The translations under genes and the position numbers were made by a program. This document shows, piece after piece, positions 35,253 to 44,154 of a DNA stretch of 64,000 nucleotides. This stretch comes from Polycladomyces subterraneus (GTDB lineage Bacteria; Bacillota; Bacilli; Thermoactinomycetales; JIR-001), in assembly GCF_030433435.1 (NCBI RefSeq), contig NZ_JANRHH010000028.1, positions 1 to 64,000 of the forward strand, read 5' to 3'. A model generated the notes under the pieces. The model did no database searches. It worked only from the letters and a program-made list of their open reading frames with translations, and was not told the DNA's origin. Numbering within the stretch: position 1 is the first letter of the stretch; each line of letters opens with the position of its first letter.

Positions 35253-37628
35253 TCATCCATCGACATGTTCTTTCTTATCTCCTCCCAGTTGCAGAACGTC
35301 CTTGTACCGCTGATAGACAAACGAGACCGAAAGCAGAATCAACCCCAATCCGATGAAGGAAAAAATGCGGTACAACGTATCGAGGAAGGACAAATCCAGA
35401 ATGAAAATCTTCAAGATTGTGATTCCGAACAGAACGATTGACGCCATTCGAACCGTCTGAACCCGGCGGATGATCCCGATCACCATCAGTGCGATCGAGT
35501 AAAGCAGCCATACGCCGGAAAGAGAGAGTTGCTGCAGGTTTTCATAATAATGAATGGTGTGGGTTTTGGATGGCTGGACAGAAACAATCAACCGGTCAAA
35601 TACGTCCATCGTTTCAGTGGACAACAGTTCCCAGATCAGCAGAAAAATCGCCACGTGTGCCGTCAAAGACACCCAACGAGCAAATGGTGCGATACCGGGA
35701 GCTGTCTGCAACTGCCGTTTCAACAGCCATCCGCCGACTGCCAAACAGACAAATGCCGCAAACCGAATATTGATCACCGGTACAAATGTACTCACGTCAT
35801 GAGGATACCCTTCCCCTAAAACCATCGCCCACAAAACGGCCAGCACATACGGACCCGCTCCCGCCCAAACCGGAACCGCCAACCGAAACCGGGAACCGAT
35901 CCAAGCCATTACCAGTGCGTAGAGGAGCCAGGCAATCACAGTCCATAACCGTTCATCCGTCTCTGCCCATGTATGGTTCGCCACCTTTTCCAGATAAAAG
36001 GACCACACATCTGACTGAAACGAGATCCAGTATAAAAGCGTAAACGCTCCCACAGCATGCCACGCTCGGGACACCATCGTTCTCGTTTTTCCCGGTAAAT
36101 GACGGGCCCACCAACCACCGATCGCAAGTGAAGCCGCCAATACCCCTGAATACAGCGTTTGCTGGTTCAACAGCGGCCATATTTGGGTGATATCAATAGA
36201 AGCACTCTGATCGATCCACATCCAAAATGCCAAGAAGGCCAATCCACTTGCGGCAGCCCAGTCCATTCGCGACTGCCGTACTGCTCCCATTCGGGCCACT
36301 GCGGCCGCTTCGATCGCCCAGAGGATGCCCAGTGTCGCACCAGAGAAAAACATCGCTGTCGCCACAGCCGCATAGGTAAAAGCCGACATCCGGTACTGAA
36401 TGGCTTCGGCAGATCCCCATCTCCGTTTGTCAGCAATGTACGACAACCAGAAATACAACACACCTGCAGATAACAACAATAAGCCGTCCCATTTTTCGTA
36501 TTCCTGATATGAAGCAGCATAGGACAGACTCACGAATAACCCCGAATTCACCCCGGCAACGATACGCCCCACTATCTGCGCCGTTTCGGACAGATGTTGA
36601 CCTCGGTCGGCACGGATGGTGTCAAACCAGGTAAACAACGCCCAATACAAGGTGAGGAACAGGATTTCCATCCACCACTGATCATGACGGGAAAGGAATG
36701 CGAACCACACGACATACAGGAGATAAGTGGCACCTGCGGTCATCGGCAACAACCATGGGAGCCACACCGTTTTTCTCCGGATCACCCACAACAATCCCGC
36801 TGACAACAGGGCGATGTAGCCCAGCAATCCAATATCGTTGGGATTTTCGGAGCTGAGCAGAAAGGGAGTCAGATATCCGCCGGCCCAACCCAGCACGGAA
36901 ATGGCAAGCGAATTATGACGGATCGCCACCCAAAAGGCAAGGACCGTCATGGCCGACATCAGCAAGAGCGCCACGGGTTGCGGTACCAGATGATAAAAAT
37001 TGAACGACGCGTACACTGTCAAGTAACCGATCGCCACACCAGCTCCAAACAATCCCTGCGCAAAAATGGGCAGCCCTTTGTTGTGCCATCGGGAACCCAA
37101 ACCCAGCAATGCGGCGGTCACCAATGTGCCGATCAACATGCGGGCCGTTTCATTCAGCCACTGGTGATCAAACGCATATTTGAGGAAAAAGCCTAAACCG
37201 ATCATCAGAGCAACGGCACCGACCCGATTCAACCATTTCCCTCCGATCAGCAACTCCCACTCCGCACGGGTGCGCAACGGTTTGGTTGGGCGGGAAGGAG
37301 CGGGAGAACCTCCGGTAACCCCCGGCCAAGTAGGATCAGGAGTTGGCCGAGAGGGTGCAGTAGGAAACGTAACTGACGAGTCCCAGGTCAAGTGCGGGGG
37401 TTGAGGGACATCGGCCGGCGAAGGTGGCGGTACCGACTCTTCGGTAGCTTCACGGCCAGGCTGCGGCATCCCCTGCATACGAAGCTCCAAATCAGCCATA
37501 CGCGACTTCAGCGTTTTGACTTGTTTCCATAAAGAAACCACTGCGTAAATCATGACGAAATAAATAATGAATAGAGCTAACAAAAATAACAGCAGCAAAG
37601 TGATCAGAAATCCATCCAAATCCAACAC
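35253..37628 (-). CDS. DUF2339 family large membrane protein
   Basis: The 791-residue protein begins with a membrane segment (about 8-32) and a short coiled coil with KTLKSRMADLELRM, then a Pro-rich linker to about residue 110. The rest is some twenty or more hydrophobic helices beginning with LIGGKWLNRVGAVALMIGLGFFLKYAFDHQWLNE, the hallmark of DUF2339 predicted membrane proteins. Function is unknown; a role in envelope metabolism is only a guess. It is monocistronic and divergent from the Gfo/Idh gene at 37808. Confidence 0.85.
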   Translation of the reverse strand: MLDLDGFLITLLLLFLLALFIIYFVMIYAVVSLWKQVKTLKSRMADLELRMQGMPQPGREATEESVPPPSPADVPQPPHLTWDSSVTFPTAPSRPTPDPTWPGVTGGSPAPSRPTKPLRTRAEWELLIGGKWLNRVGAVALMIGLGFFLKYAFDHQWLNETARMLIGTLVTAALLGLGSRWHNKGLPIFAQGLFGAGVAIGYLTVYASFNFYHLVPQPVALLLMSAMTVLAFWVAIRHNSLAISVLGWAGGYLTPFLLSSENPNDIGLLGYIALLSAGLLWVIRRKTVWLPWLLPMTAGATYLLYVVWFAFLSRHDQWWMEILFLTLYWALFTWFDTIRADRGQHLSETAQIVGRIVAGVNSGLFVSLSYAASYQEYEKWDGLLLLSAGVLYFWLSYIADKRRWGSAEAIQYRMSAFTYAAVATAMFFSGATLGILWAIEAAAVARMGAVRQSRMDWAAASGLAFLAFWMWIDQSASIDITQIWPLLNQQTLYSGVLAASLAIGGWWARHLPGKTRTMVSRAWHAVGAFTLLYWISFQSDVWSFYLEKVANHTWAETDERLWTVIAWLLYALVMAWIGSRFRLAVPVWAGAGPYVLAVLWAMVLGEGYPHDVSTFVPVINIRFAAFVCLAVGGWLLKRQLQTAPGIAPFARWVSLTAHVAIFLLIWELLSTETMDVFDRLIVSVQPSKTHTIHYYENLQQLSLSGVWLLYSIALMVIGIIRRVQTVRMASIVLFGITILKIFILDLSFLDTLYRIFSFIGLGLILLSVSFVYQRYKDVLQLGGDKKEHVDG

Positions 37629-37730
37629 TTGCCCTCCTTTTCCAAATCTTCTCCCCCGGTCTTTTCATATTATGATGAAACTATGGTATATTCAACCATT
37701 TCCGACATACCCTGCGTTTCCAGCACAATC

Positions 37731-37766
37731 GTTTGTCTTGACAAACTTTTCTTTCAAATGTTATTT
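37731..37766 (+). promoter_or_regulatory. promoter with palindromic operator upstream of the Gfo/Idh operon
   Basis: GTTTGTCTTGACAAAC (37731-37746) is a perfect 7-2-7 inverted repeat that contains the -35 box TTGACA (37738-37743). A 17-bp spacer leads to TTATTT (37761-37766). A protein bound here would cover the -35 region, so repression is expected. Confidence 0.6.
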
Positions 37767-37807
37767 TTTTATTACAATCTATTTCCATGAATTAACACAA
37801 GGAGGGG

Positions 37808-38860
37808 ATGACCACGAAACAGGTTCGATATGCTCTGGCCGGATGCGGCTCCGTTTCCCAATTTCACGTCCAAGCCATCCAATCCATTCCGCAGGCGAAG
37901 CTGGTCGCCGTGTTTAATCGGACTCCGGAGAAGGCCCAATCTGTCAGTAAACGGACAGGTGCGGCGTGGCATGCGGATTACGCGGACATGCTGTCCCGTC
38001 CCGATGTGGATGCGGTGATTCTCTGCACCGCCAGCGGTATGCATGCGCCGATGGCCCTGGAGGCGATCGAGGCAGGCAAGCACGTTGTTATTGAAAAACC
38101 GCTCGCACTCACGCTGGAGGATGCCCGAGAGGTGATCCGCTCTGCCAAAGAAAAAGGAGTCACACTATCTGTCATTTCCCAGCGTCGTTTTGAACCAGCC
38201 CACCAAGTAGTAAAAAAGATGATCGACCATGGTGAGTTTGGCAAGATCCTGAGCGGCGAGGTACATGTGCGGTTTCACCGGACACCGCATTACTATGCCT
38301 CGGCGGATTGGCGAGGCACACCCGAGATGGACGGCGGCGCCCTGATGAATCAGGCGATTCATTCGATCGATCTGTTGTGCTGGTTGTTAGGACCGGTGCA
38401 ATCGGTTTCCGGGGTTGTGCACACGCGTGTACACGCAATCCGTGCCGAAGACACGGCTGTGGGATGGATTCAATTTATGGATGGCGCAGTCGGATTGATT
38501 CAAGGCTCTACCGCCATGTATCCCGGATTCGCCCCGGAACTCCATATCTACGGCGAACGCGGGGCAGTCCGCATCGTGGGTACCGACATCGTCACCTGGA
38601 CGTTTGAGGGGAATCAACCGCCCCAACCCGATCTCGCCACAGCCGCCGGCACCAGCGGAGCAAGCGACCCCCAAGCGATCGGTGCCCACTATCATGAACA
38701 ACAACTGCGGGATATCACGGAAGCCATACTAGATGGGAGATCCCCGCTCATCACCGGAGAAGACGGCTACCGCGCCCTGCAGGTCGTTCTGGGCATGTAT
38801 GAATCGGCGAAAACAGGCCGAACGGTTATTTTTTCACCCGAACCAGTGACGGAACATTAA
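37808..38860 (+). CDS. Gfo/Idh/MocA-family oxidoreductase (first copy)
   Basis: The 350-residue NAD(P)-dependent sugar or cyclitol dehydrogenase has a Rossmann N-terminal domain (YALAGCGSVSQFHVQAI) and the catalytic EKPLALTLEDAREV motif with its lysine at about residue 97. The C-terminal domain has the family's GGALMNQAIHSIDLLCWLLG helix with conserved His. Family members oxidise hydroxyls of sugars, inositols or glycosides. ATG 37808 follows AAGGAGG closely. It leads a plus-strand set of three genes in the amino-sugar locus (this gene, the 535-residue unknown, a second Gfo/Idh). Confidence 0.92.
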   Translation: MTTKQVRYALAGCGSVSQFHVQAIQSIPQAKLVAVFNRTPEKAQSVSKRTGAAWHADYADMLSRPDVDAVILCTASGMHAPMALEAIEAGKHVVIEKPLALTLEDAREVIRSAKEKGVTLSVISQRRFEPAHQVVKKMIDHGEFGKILSGEVHVRFHRTPHYYASADWRGTPEMDGGALMNQAIHSIDLLCWLLGPVQSVSGVVHTRVHAIRAEDTAVGWIQFMDGAVGLIQGSTAMYPGFAPELHIYGERGAVRIVGTDIVTWTFEGNQPPQPDLATAAGTSGASDPQAIGAHYHEQQLRDITEAILDGRSPLITGEDGYRALQVVLGMYESAKTGRTVIFSPEPVTEH

Positions 38861-38918
38861 AAAGGAACGGGGGTGCTGAGGGGACCCATCCGAATCCGGC
38901 AGAAGGAGTGTGTAAAGG

Positions 38919-40526
38919 ATGTTGAAACCCTATTACATCCATAACATTTTGGGAGATTACGCCGGAGAACTGCGAGAAAGTCAGTTCCGTGCCGACGGCG
39001 TTCGCCATGTGGATACGCCCGGCATGATTCAAGCCTTACGGGAACTCAACGTCAATACGTACCTCTATTTGATTTGGCACGAAAAAACAGACTGGGACGA
39101 CTTGCATAAAGAATTCCTGCCAGCGGCCAAACAAGCAGGTATCGACGTTTGGGTGTATCTAGTACCCCCCAGCGAGTCCACCACCAAACGATCGGAACCC
39201 TACGGTACGGATTATATCGCATGGGCGGATGCGATCGGTCGTCTCTCTTGCCAATACGATAATCTGAAAGCATGGGCGATCGACGATTTCAGCCACAATC
39301 TCGATTTTTACACTCCCGAATATGTGCAGCAAATGCAGAACGCCGCACGTGCACAAAACCCGTACCTGCAATTCCTGCCCCAGATGTATTTCCCCAATAT
39401 CACACCGCAGTTTGTTGATCAATATGCATCCTGCATTGACGGTATCATCATGGCCTACCGGGATGATCCGTACCGTAACACGCAACGAACCGACACCCTG
39501 GAAGATCAGTTGGATCATCTAAGCCGTTTGCTGAAACCCTACCAACTGCCGTATGTATTGATGGTGTATGCCAGCAAGTTGTCCGCCACACCGGCCAATC
39601 CCACACCCTACTATGTAGAGAAAGTGGTTCGTACCGGATTGTATATGATGGCACAGGACCGCGTCCAAGGCGTCGTCACCTATGTATTGAAAAAGGAGTT
39701 TGAACCGGAATCGTCCGATGACATCGCTTCTTCCGGAAAGGGATATTTCAGCTTCTTCGTTCCCGCAGGAACTCCCACGCTTGCCGGGGATCGCGTAGAA
39801 ATCCAGCAAGTGATCCATCCTTCCCCCGCTGCAACCGATCAGAAGTTGATATTCTCCCACTATGACACCTACAGCAACCTGTTGGGCGCCGGCTATCACT
39901 ACAAACAAGTATTGATCGATACCCAAGTGGTGTGGGAACAAGATGTGGCCACGGACAGTGATGGAACATGGAAAGAGGTGACGTTGGACCTCACTCCTTA
40001 CCTGAAAGGGAAACGGGTGGCAACCCTGACATTCCGGCTTTACGACAAACGTAATGTGTCCAATTTCTGGATTAACGTCGGATTTGATCAGATTCGCCCC
40101 GTCGGATTTACGCTGGAAGATCCCGATTTTGAGAAAGGTTACGGTTGGACCGTCCGAACCAGCACCCGAAGCATGATTGCGGAAAATATCATCTACAATC
40201 CCCAGCGGCAAGCCGACACGTTCGCCGCCGTGCAGACAGCCTACCTACTCTATGATTTGTACGCTTCGGCCGTCCGTTCGACCGACTCTTCGGTGTGGGA
40301 ACATGTCCGTTGTTTGATCGAGATGGCCGATTGCGCGTGGAACGGACGGGATCAGGAGGCACGCAGGTGGCTGGAAGCATGGTTGTTCGCCTTGTCCAAT
40401 TACAGCAGTGCTTGGTCGGAACACCATATCGAACGCTTCCGCGTCAAAGGAGACAAGTTGCGCCGACTGCTGCTCAAAGCGAAAAAAGGAGAATCGGATT
40501 ATCATCTGTCCTCATTATCACCGTAG
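38919..40526 (+). CDS. unrecognised protein, possible TIM-barrel glycoside-processing enzyme
   Basis: I cannot assign this 535-residue cytosolic protein to a family with confidence. The first 290 residues have the alternating beta/alpha pattern of a TIM barrel (VNTYLYLIWHEK, IDVWVYLVPPSES, LKAWAIDDFSHN, IDGIIMAYRDDPYRN, YVLMVYASKLS, QGVVTYVLKKEF), with acidic residues at strand ends (IDDF, RDDP) where glycosidases place catalysts. A middle part (about 295-410) looks like a beta-sandwich, possibly carbohydrate-binding (WEQDVATDSDGTWKEVTLDL), and the C-terminus is helical. No signal peptide. AAGGAGTG precedes the start. It lies between two Gfo/Idh genes. Confidence 0.6.
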   Translation: MLKPYYIHNILGDYAGELRESQFRADGVRHVDTPGMIQALRELNVNTYLYLIWHEKTDWDDLHKEFLPAAKQAGIDVWVYLVPPSESTTKRSEPYGTDYIAWADAIGRLSCQYDNLKAWAIDDFSHNLDFYTPEYVQQMQNAARAQNPYLQFLPQMYFPNITPQFVDQYASCIDGIIMAYRDDPYRNTQRTDTLEDQLDHLSRLLKPYQLPYVLMVYASKLSATPANPTPYYVEKVVRTGLYMMAQDRVQGVVTYVLKKEFEPESSDDIASSGKGYFSFFVPAGTPTLAGDRVEIQQVIHPSPAATDQKLIFSHYDTYSNLLGAGYHYKQVLIDTQVVWEQDVATDSDGTWKEVTLDLTPYLKGKRVATLTFRLYDKRNVSNFWINVGFDQIRPVGFTLEDPDFEKGYGWTVRTSTRSMIAENIIYNPQRQADTFAAVQTAYLLYDLYASAVRSTDSSVWEHVRCLIEMADCAWNGRDQEARRWLEAWLFALSNYSSAWSEHHIERFRVKGDKLRRLLLKAKKGESDYHLSSLSP

Positions 40527-40700
40527 CGTTCTCTCAAAGGTCGCACACAGGAAAATCGGCAACGCACTGTAGGACGTTGTTAAGAATCCGTTTTCAATTG
40601 CAAAAGCCCTCCCATCCACTCTAGACGAAAGGATACGTAGCGAAGGCGAGAGACGGCTGTTCGCGTGTCATAGTCTCGGCTTTTGCGAGGAGCGATTTAT

Positions 40701-41837
40701 ATGAAAATGGGCGTGATCGGATACGGCCGTCGTATTCGAAACATGTTGGCGGAAATTCGAAAAGTGGACCCAGATTGCCGCGTTGTCGCGATTACCGACG
40801 TACGCAATGACGAAATCCGCGCGGCCGATCCTTCATTGAAAGATGTCACCTTTTACGAGGATTACCGTCTGATGCTGACCGAGAACAAATTGGACGGTCT
40901 TTTGATCGGCACCCGATGTTCCATGCACGCTACCATCGCGGCGGATGTGTTGCCTTACGGCATCCCGCTTTTTTTGGAGAAACCCGTCGCTACCCGCATG
41001 GAGGACCTCATCCGGCTGAAAAGCGTGGCCGACTCGACGGATACAACGGTGGTCGTCTCCTTCCCTCTCAGGACCGCCCCCATCGTGCAACTGGCCAAGG
41101 AAATTGTGAATTCGGGCAGGATCGGTACCGTTGAACACGTGCAAGCTATCAACAATGTTCCCTACGGCGGCGTCTACTACCATCACTGGTACCGAGACGA
41201 GAACGAAACGGGAGGCCTTTTTCTGCAAAAGGCAACACACGATTTCGACTACATTCAGTTTTTGCTTGGGGAACGGAAACCGGTCCGCATCTGCGCAGTA
41301 ACCTCAAAACAAATCTTCAAGGGGACAAAACCGGCCGGGCTCAAATGCCGAGACTGTGACGAACGGGACACATGTCCGGAAAGTATGTATTGCGTCCATC
41401 GAGCCGCTCACGAGACACCGGCCGGCGAATACTGCTGTTTTGCTGTCGATACTGGCAACGAAGATTCCGGCAGTGCGATCATCCAGTATGATACCGGCAT
41501 GCATGTAGCTTACTCGCAAAACTTTGTCGTCCGACAGCGAGCAGGTACGCGTTCCTGCCGGCTGATCGGATTCCGCGGCACGCTGGAGTTCGACTTCTAT
41601 ACCAACCGCATCACCGTTCATCTGCATCACACCAAGCGCGTGGAAACCCATCAGATTGGAGACGACGGGGAACATTTCGGCGGAGATGCCGTACTGGCCC
41701 ACAACTTTGTCGAGGTGATGAGAGGAACAGCCGCCTCCCTGTCACCCCTGCAGGCCGGCCTTGACAGTGCTCTACTCTGCTTAAAGGCGCGAGAGTCGGC
41801 ACGCACCCACACGTTCCAGGAATTGAGATGGGATTGA
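40701..41837 (+). CDS. Gfo/Idh/MocA-family oxidoreductase (second copy, with Cys-rich insert)
   Basis: The 378-residue dehydrogenase has MGVIGYGRRIRNML as the nucleotide-binding loop, the catalytic FLEKPVATRMEDL and GGLFLQKATHDFDYIQFLLG helix. It differs from the first copy by an insert with CRDCDERDTCPESMYC (around 220-235), four closely spaced cysteines that could bind a metal; such inserts occur in some members of the family. ATG 40701 with GAGGAG upstream is preferred to the ATG at 40683. It is preceded by a 170-bp gap, so it may have its own promoter, and ends at a terminator at 41920. Confidence 0.9.
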   Translation: MKMGVIGYGRRIRNMLAEIRKVDPDCRVVAITDVRNDEIRAADPSLKDVTFYEDYRLMLTENKLDGLLIGTRCSMHATIAADVLPYGIPLFLEKPVATRMEDLIRLKSVADSTDTTVVVSFPLRTAPIVQLAKEIVNSGRIGTVEHVQAINNVPYGGVYYHHWYRDENETGGLFLQKATHDFDYIQFLLGERKPVRICAVTSKQIFKGTKPAGLKCRDCDERDTCPESMYCVHRAAHETPAGEYCCFAVDTGNEDSGSAIIQYDTGMHVAYSQNFVVRQRAGTRSCRLIGFRGTLEFDFYTNRITVHLHHTKRVETHQIGDDGEHFGGDAVLAHNFVEVMRGTAASLSPLQAGLDSALLCLKARESARTHTFQELRWD

Positions 41838-42286
41838 ACCGGGGCGGGACCTCATTCTAAGAAACAGAGAGTTTAGGAGATCAAAGCAAAACGCTCTGTT
41901 TGAATGATTTTTTGAGTTGAGGGGATGATCAATCCCCTTATTTGCTATATTTGAACTGACATTCCTATCCATAAAGAGTTGAACCGAAGTACAGTGCTTA
42001 ACTGTAGACATCCTAATAGGATGCCCCCGAAGTTATTCGAGGGAGGATGTCACAAGAGTATAATTCCCAAGATATAATCCCAGTACGATGAGATTGACGA
42101 GAAGCTGCTCCATAGCCGAGCGTCTTCAGTGTTATGAAATATTGGATCCGGAGATGCACAAACTGAAGAAAAGGCCCGGAGAAATGCTCTTTCAAGATGA
42201 AATGATTGATTGCTCAGTCTTTTGCCAATGTCTCACTGGGAATGAGAAGAATATGACAAAATCATCTCTATGGAGAGATAAAAAGA
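41838..42286. other. AT-rich intergenic region with small structures
   Basis: About 450 bases between convergent operons. It holds the terminator at 41920, an 8-bp perfect pair AAACAGAG/CTCTGTTT (41862-41869, 41894-41901), and a folded segment at 42006-42049 (GACATCCT...AGGATGTC around CCCCCGAAGTTATTCGAGGG). A frame from 42088 on the plus strand encodes MRLTRSCSIAERLQ... but runs antisense into the GH20 gene and has no known family, so it is not called. Confidence 0.45.
41920..41938 (+). terminator. terminator of the Gfo/Idh operon
   Basis: AGGGGAT (41920-41926) and ATCCCCT (41932-41938) form a perfect 7-bp stem with a 5-base loop, followed by TATTTGC. It lies 83 bases after the stop of the second Gfo/Idh gene. 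Confidence 0.6.
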
Positions 42287-42307
42287 GAGGTAGCTACTTG
42301 CTACCTC
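42287..42307 (-). terminator. terminator of the GH20/deacetylase operon
   Basis: GAGGTAGC and GCTACCTC form a perfect 8-bp stem with a 5-base loop. On the minus strand it is followed by TCTTTTTATC, a good intrinsic terminator, 66 bases past the stop of the GH20 gene. Confidence 0.8.
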
Positions 42308-42372
42308 CCGTTTATGTTTCCTCTCCTCACATCCAAAACCGATCGCTTGGGAACGTTTCGCTTTGTCTTTCC

Positions 42373-44154
42373 TTATTTCTCACCATCCTGCCATCGCTTC
42401 AACGCATCACTCGCCTGACGCCGGATTGGGTCCAGACGGGAGGCCAGCCATTCCTCGGCATCCTGCTGGCGGTAAAAAGTAGTGAAAACAGGCAGTGCTT
42501 CCTGTTCCCACTCATCGGCCATCCGCAACACTTCTCTCACGTATCCGCACACGTTGGCAGTTTCCGTGCGCGTACTCCATCCTCTGTCAATCCGGTATCC
42601 ATGCTCCAATGCGTGCTGAGTCCACAATTGCAGATGCCGCAGTTTGGCCATCAAGTGAAACATTTTGGCTTCCCGACGACGTCGCAAGGCATGACGGTTC
42701 AACAACTCCATCGCTTCCGGGTCGTCATACAGCCCGTTGGCATAATGGCCCGGATTGATGCGGTGGAAGGGGATGGTCGTCTCCGCCCCGAACATCCGAC
42801 GGCTGACGGTATCGTCCACCCTCGTCAAGTCCGGTGATCGTCCCGTCCAGAAACATTCGGCCGCCAACAACGCTCCGTACCAGATCACCGGAAATGGTTC
42901 GGTCGGGGGATGGACACTCGTATACCGGGCCCATGCCGTCCCCACCGCCCCTTCCCACGACCCGCGCGCCAGGCGTTGTGCCCAATCTGCCAAGTTGTCC
43001 GCCCGTGACCTGTAGTTTGGCAAATGGAAAGCATGTTCGTCCGCCCCTTGGATGCAACCCGCACCGAACAGATGAAACCCGAATGTCCGATACCGCTCGA
43101 CATGCTGGTCTATCTGACGGTGAATGCGGTCACCTGTATAATAACACCAAACCATCAAGCAAATGTCTCGGGACAACTGATCCAGTGACCGGTCGGACAT
43201 ACCTCGTAACATATCATCCCAGATGACCGGGATCTTTCCGTGGCGACGGACGAGTGCCGCCATCCGGTTGATATGATGGACGTAATTGGTTTCACGGCCA
43301 TCCTCCCCCCACTGTTCACGACACCGGGAACACTTGTGCAAGTGGAAGGTTTCATCCGCTCCGAGGTGAATATGACGGGACCGCGGGTGTGCCGCTATCA
43401 TCTGTTCGACCAGCGCTTCCACATAGGCGGCGGCTTCGGGATGAGACGGGCAGAGATCCCCGATCTGATCCGGCAATTCGCGAAACCGCGCCCACCGATC
43501 ATGTCGCAAAATGTAGTGCAGATGACCAATCGATTGCTGCAACGGCATCACCTCGACGAAATGATCGTGGGCGACTTGCTGCAACCGTTCCAACTCGGTC
43601 AACGTCAATGCGTGGGGATGCCGCCACTCTTCATCCCCCCACGGGACGCGATCCTCATATTCCACCAGCAACATATTGATCTTGTAACGGGACAGTTCGA
43701 TGATCGTCTCTTCCAAATATGCCATCGTCGGCACCCCGGCCTTGAAATCCAGATGAATGCCGCGCAGGGAGACACATGGCTCGTCCAAGACCATACATGC
43801 GGGAAACCCGCCGTCCTCCTCCCGTAATTGTTGCAGGGTAAGCCAACCGTGGTACCACCCCCGGGCGGTGGGAGCAACCAGGCGGATGCCACCATCGTCC
43901 ACCGACAAGGCATACCCTTCCGGATGGCGAGGACGCTCCTTTTCCGCGATGGGGGCGGGATCTCCCCATACAAGAGAAAAATCGGGTACGGCCTCCACGC
44001 GAATTGTGTCAGAGAGACCACGCACCTTGCGCATCAATCGCGCTTCACAGGCTGTATCCAGCGAAACCGCAGGCGATTGGGACGGGTCGGGCACAAACTT
44101 TCCCGCGCGCAACCAGATCCGTTTGGGTTCGGGCAGTAACCGCATTGTTTTCAT
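42373..44154 (-). CDS. GH20-family beta-N-acetylhexosaminidase-like glycosidase
   Basis: The 593-residue protein has an N-terminal GH20-like alpha/beta domain (to about 125) and a TIM barrel starting LRGIHLDFKAGVPTM. The catalytic pair is Asp267-Glu268 in HIHLGADET, the GH20 signature for substrate-assisted cleavage of terminal N-acetylhexosamines. No signal peptide, so it should act on imported substrate in the cytosol and release GlcNAc or GalNAc. Its start overlaps the stop of the deacetylase gene by 4 nt; it is the last gene of a four-gene operon with a terminator behind it. Confidence 0.9.
   Translation of the reverse strand: MKTMRLLPEPKRIWLRAGKFVPDPSQSPAVSLDTACEARLMRKVRGLSDTIRVEAVPDFSLVWGDPAPIAEKERPRHPEGYALSVDDGGIRLVAPTARGWYHGWLTLQQLREEDGGFPACMVLDEPCVSLRGIHLDFKAGVPTMAYLEETIIELSRYKINMLLVEYEDRVPWGDEEWRHPHALTLTELERLQQVAHDHFVEVMPLQQSIGHLHYILRHDRWARFRELPDQIGDLCPSHPEAAAYVEALVEQMIAAHPRSRHIHLGADETFHLHKCSRCREQWGEDGRETNYVHHINRMAALVRRHGKIPVIWDDMLRGMSDRSLDQLSRDICLMVWCYYTGDRIHRQIDQHVERYRTFGFHLFGAGCIQGADEHAFHLPNYRSRADNLADWAQRLARGSWEGAVGTAWARYTSVHPPTEPFPVIWYGALLAAECFWTGRSPDLTRVDDTVSRRMFGAETTIPFHRINPGHYANGLYDDPEAMELLNRHALRRRREAKMFHLMAKLRHLQLWTQHALEHGYRIDRGWSTRTETANVCGYVREVLRMADEWEQEALPVFTTFYRQQDAEEWLASRLDPIRRQASDALKRWQDGEK

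Noticed and set aside
42088-42837. 249-codon plus-strand frame
   Set aside because: Only its first 90 codons are outside the GH20 gene, the rest is antisense; no family recognised.
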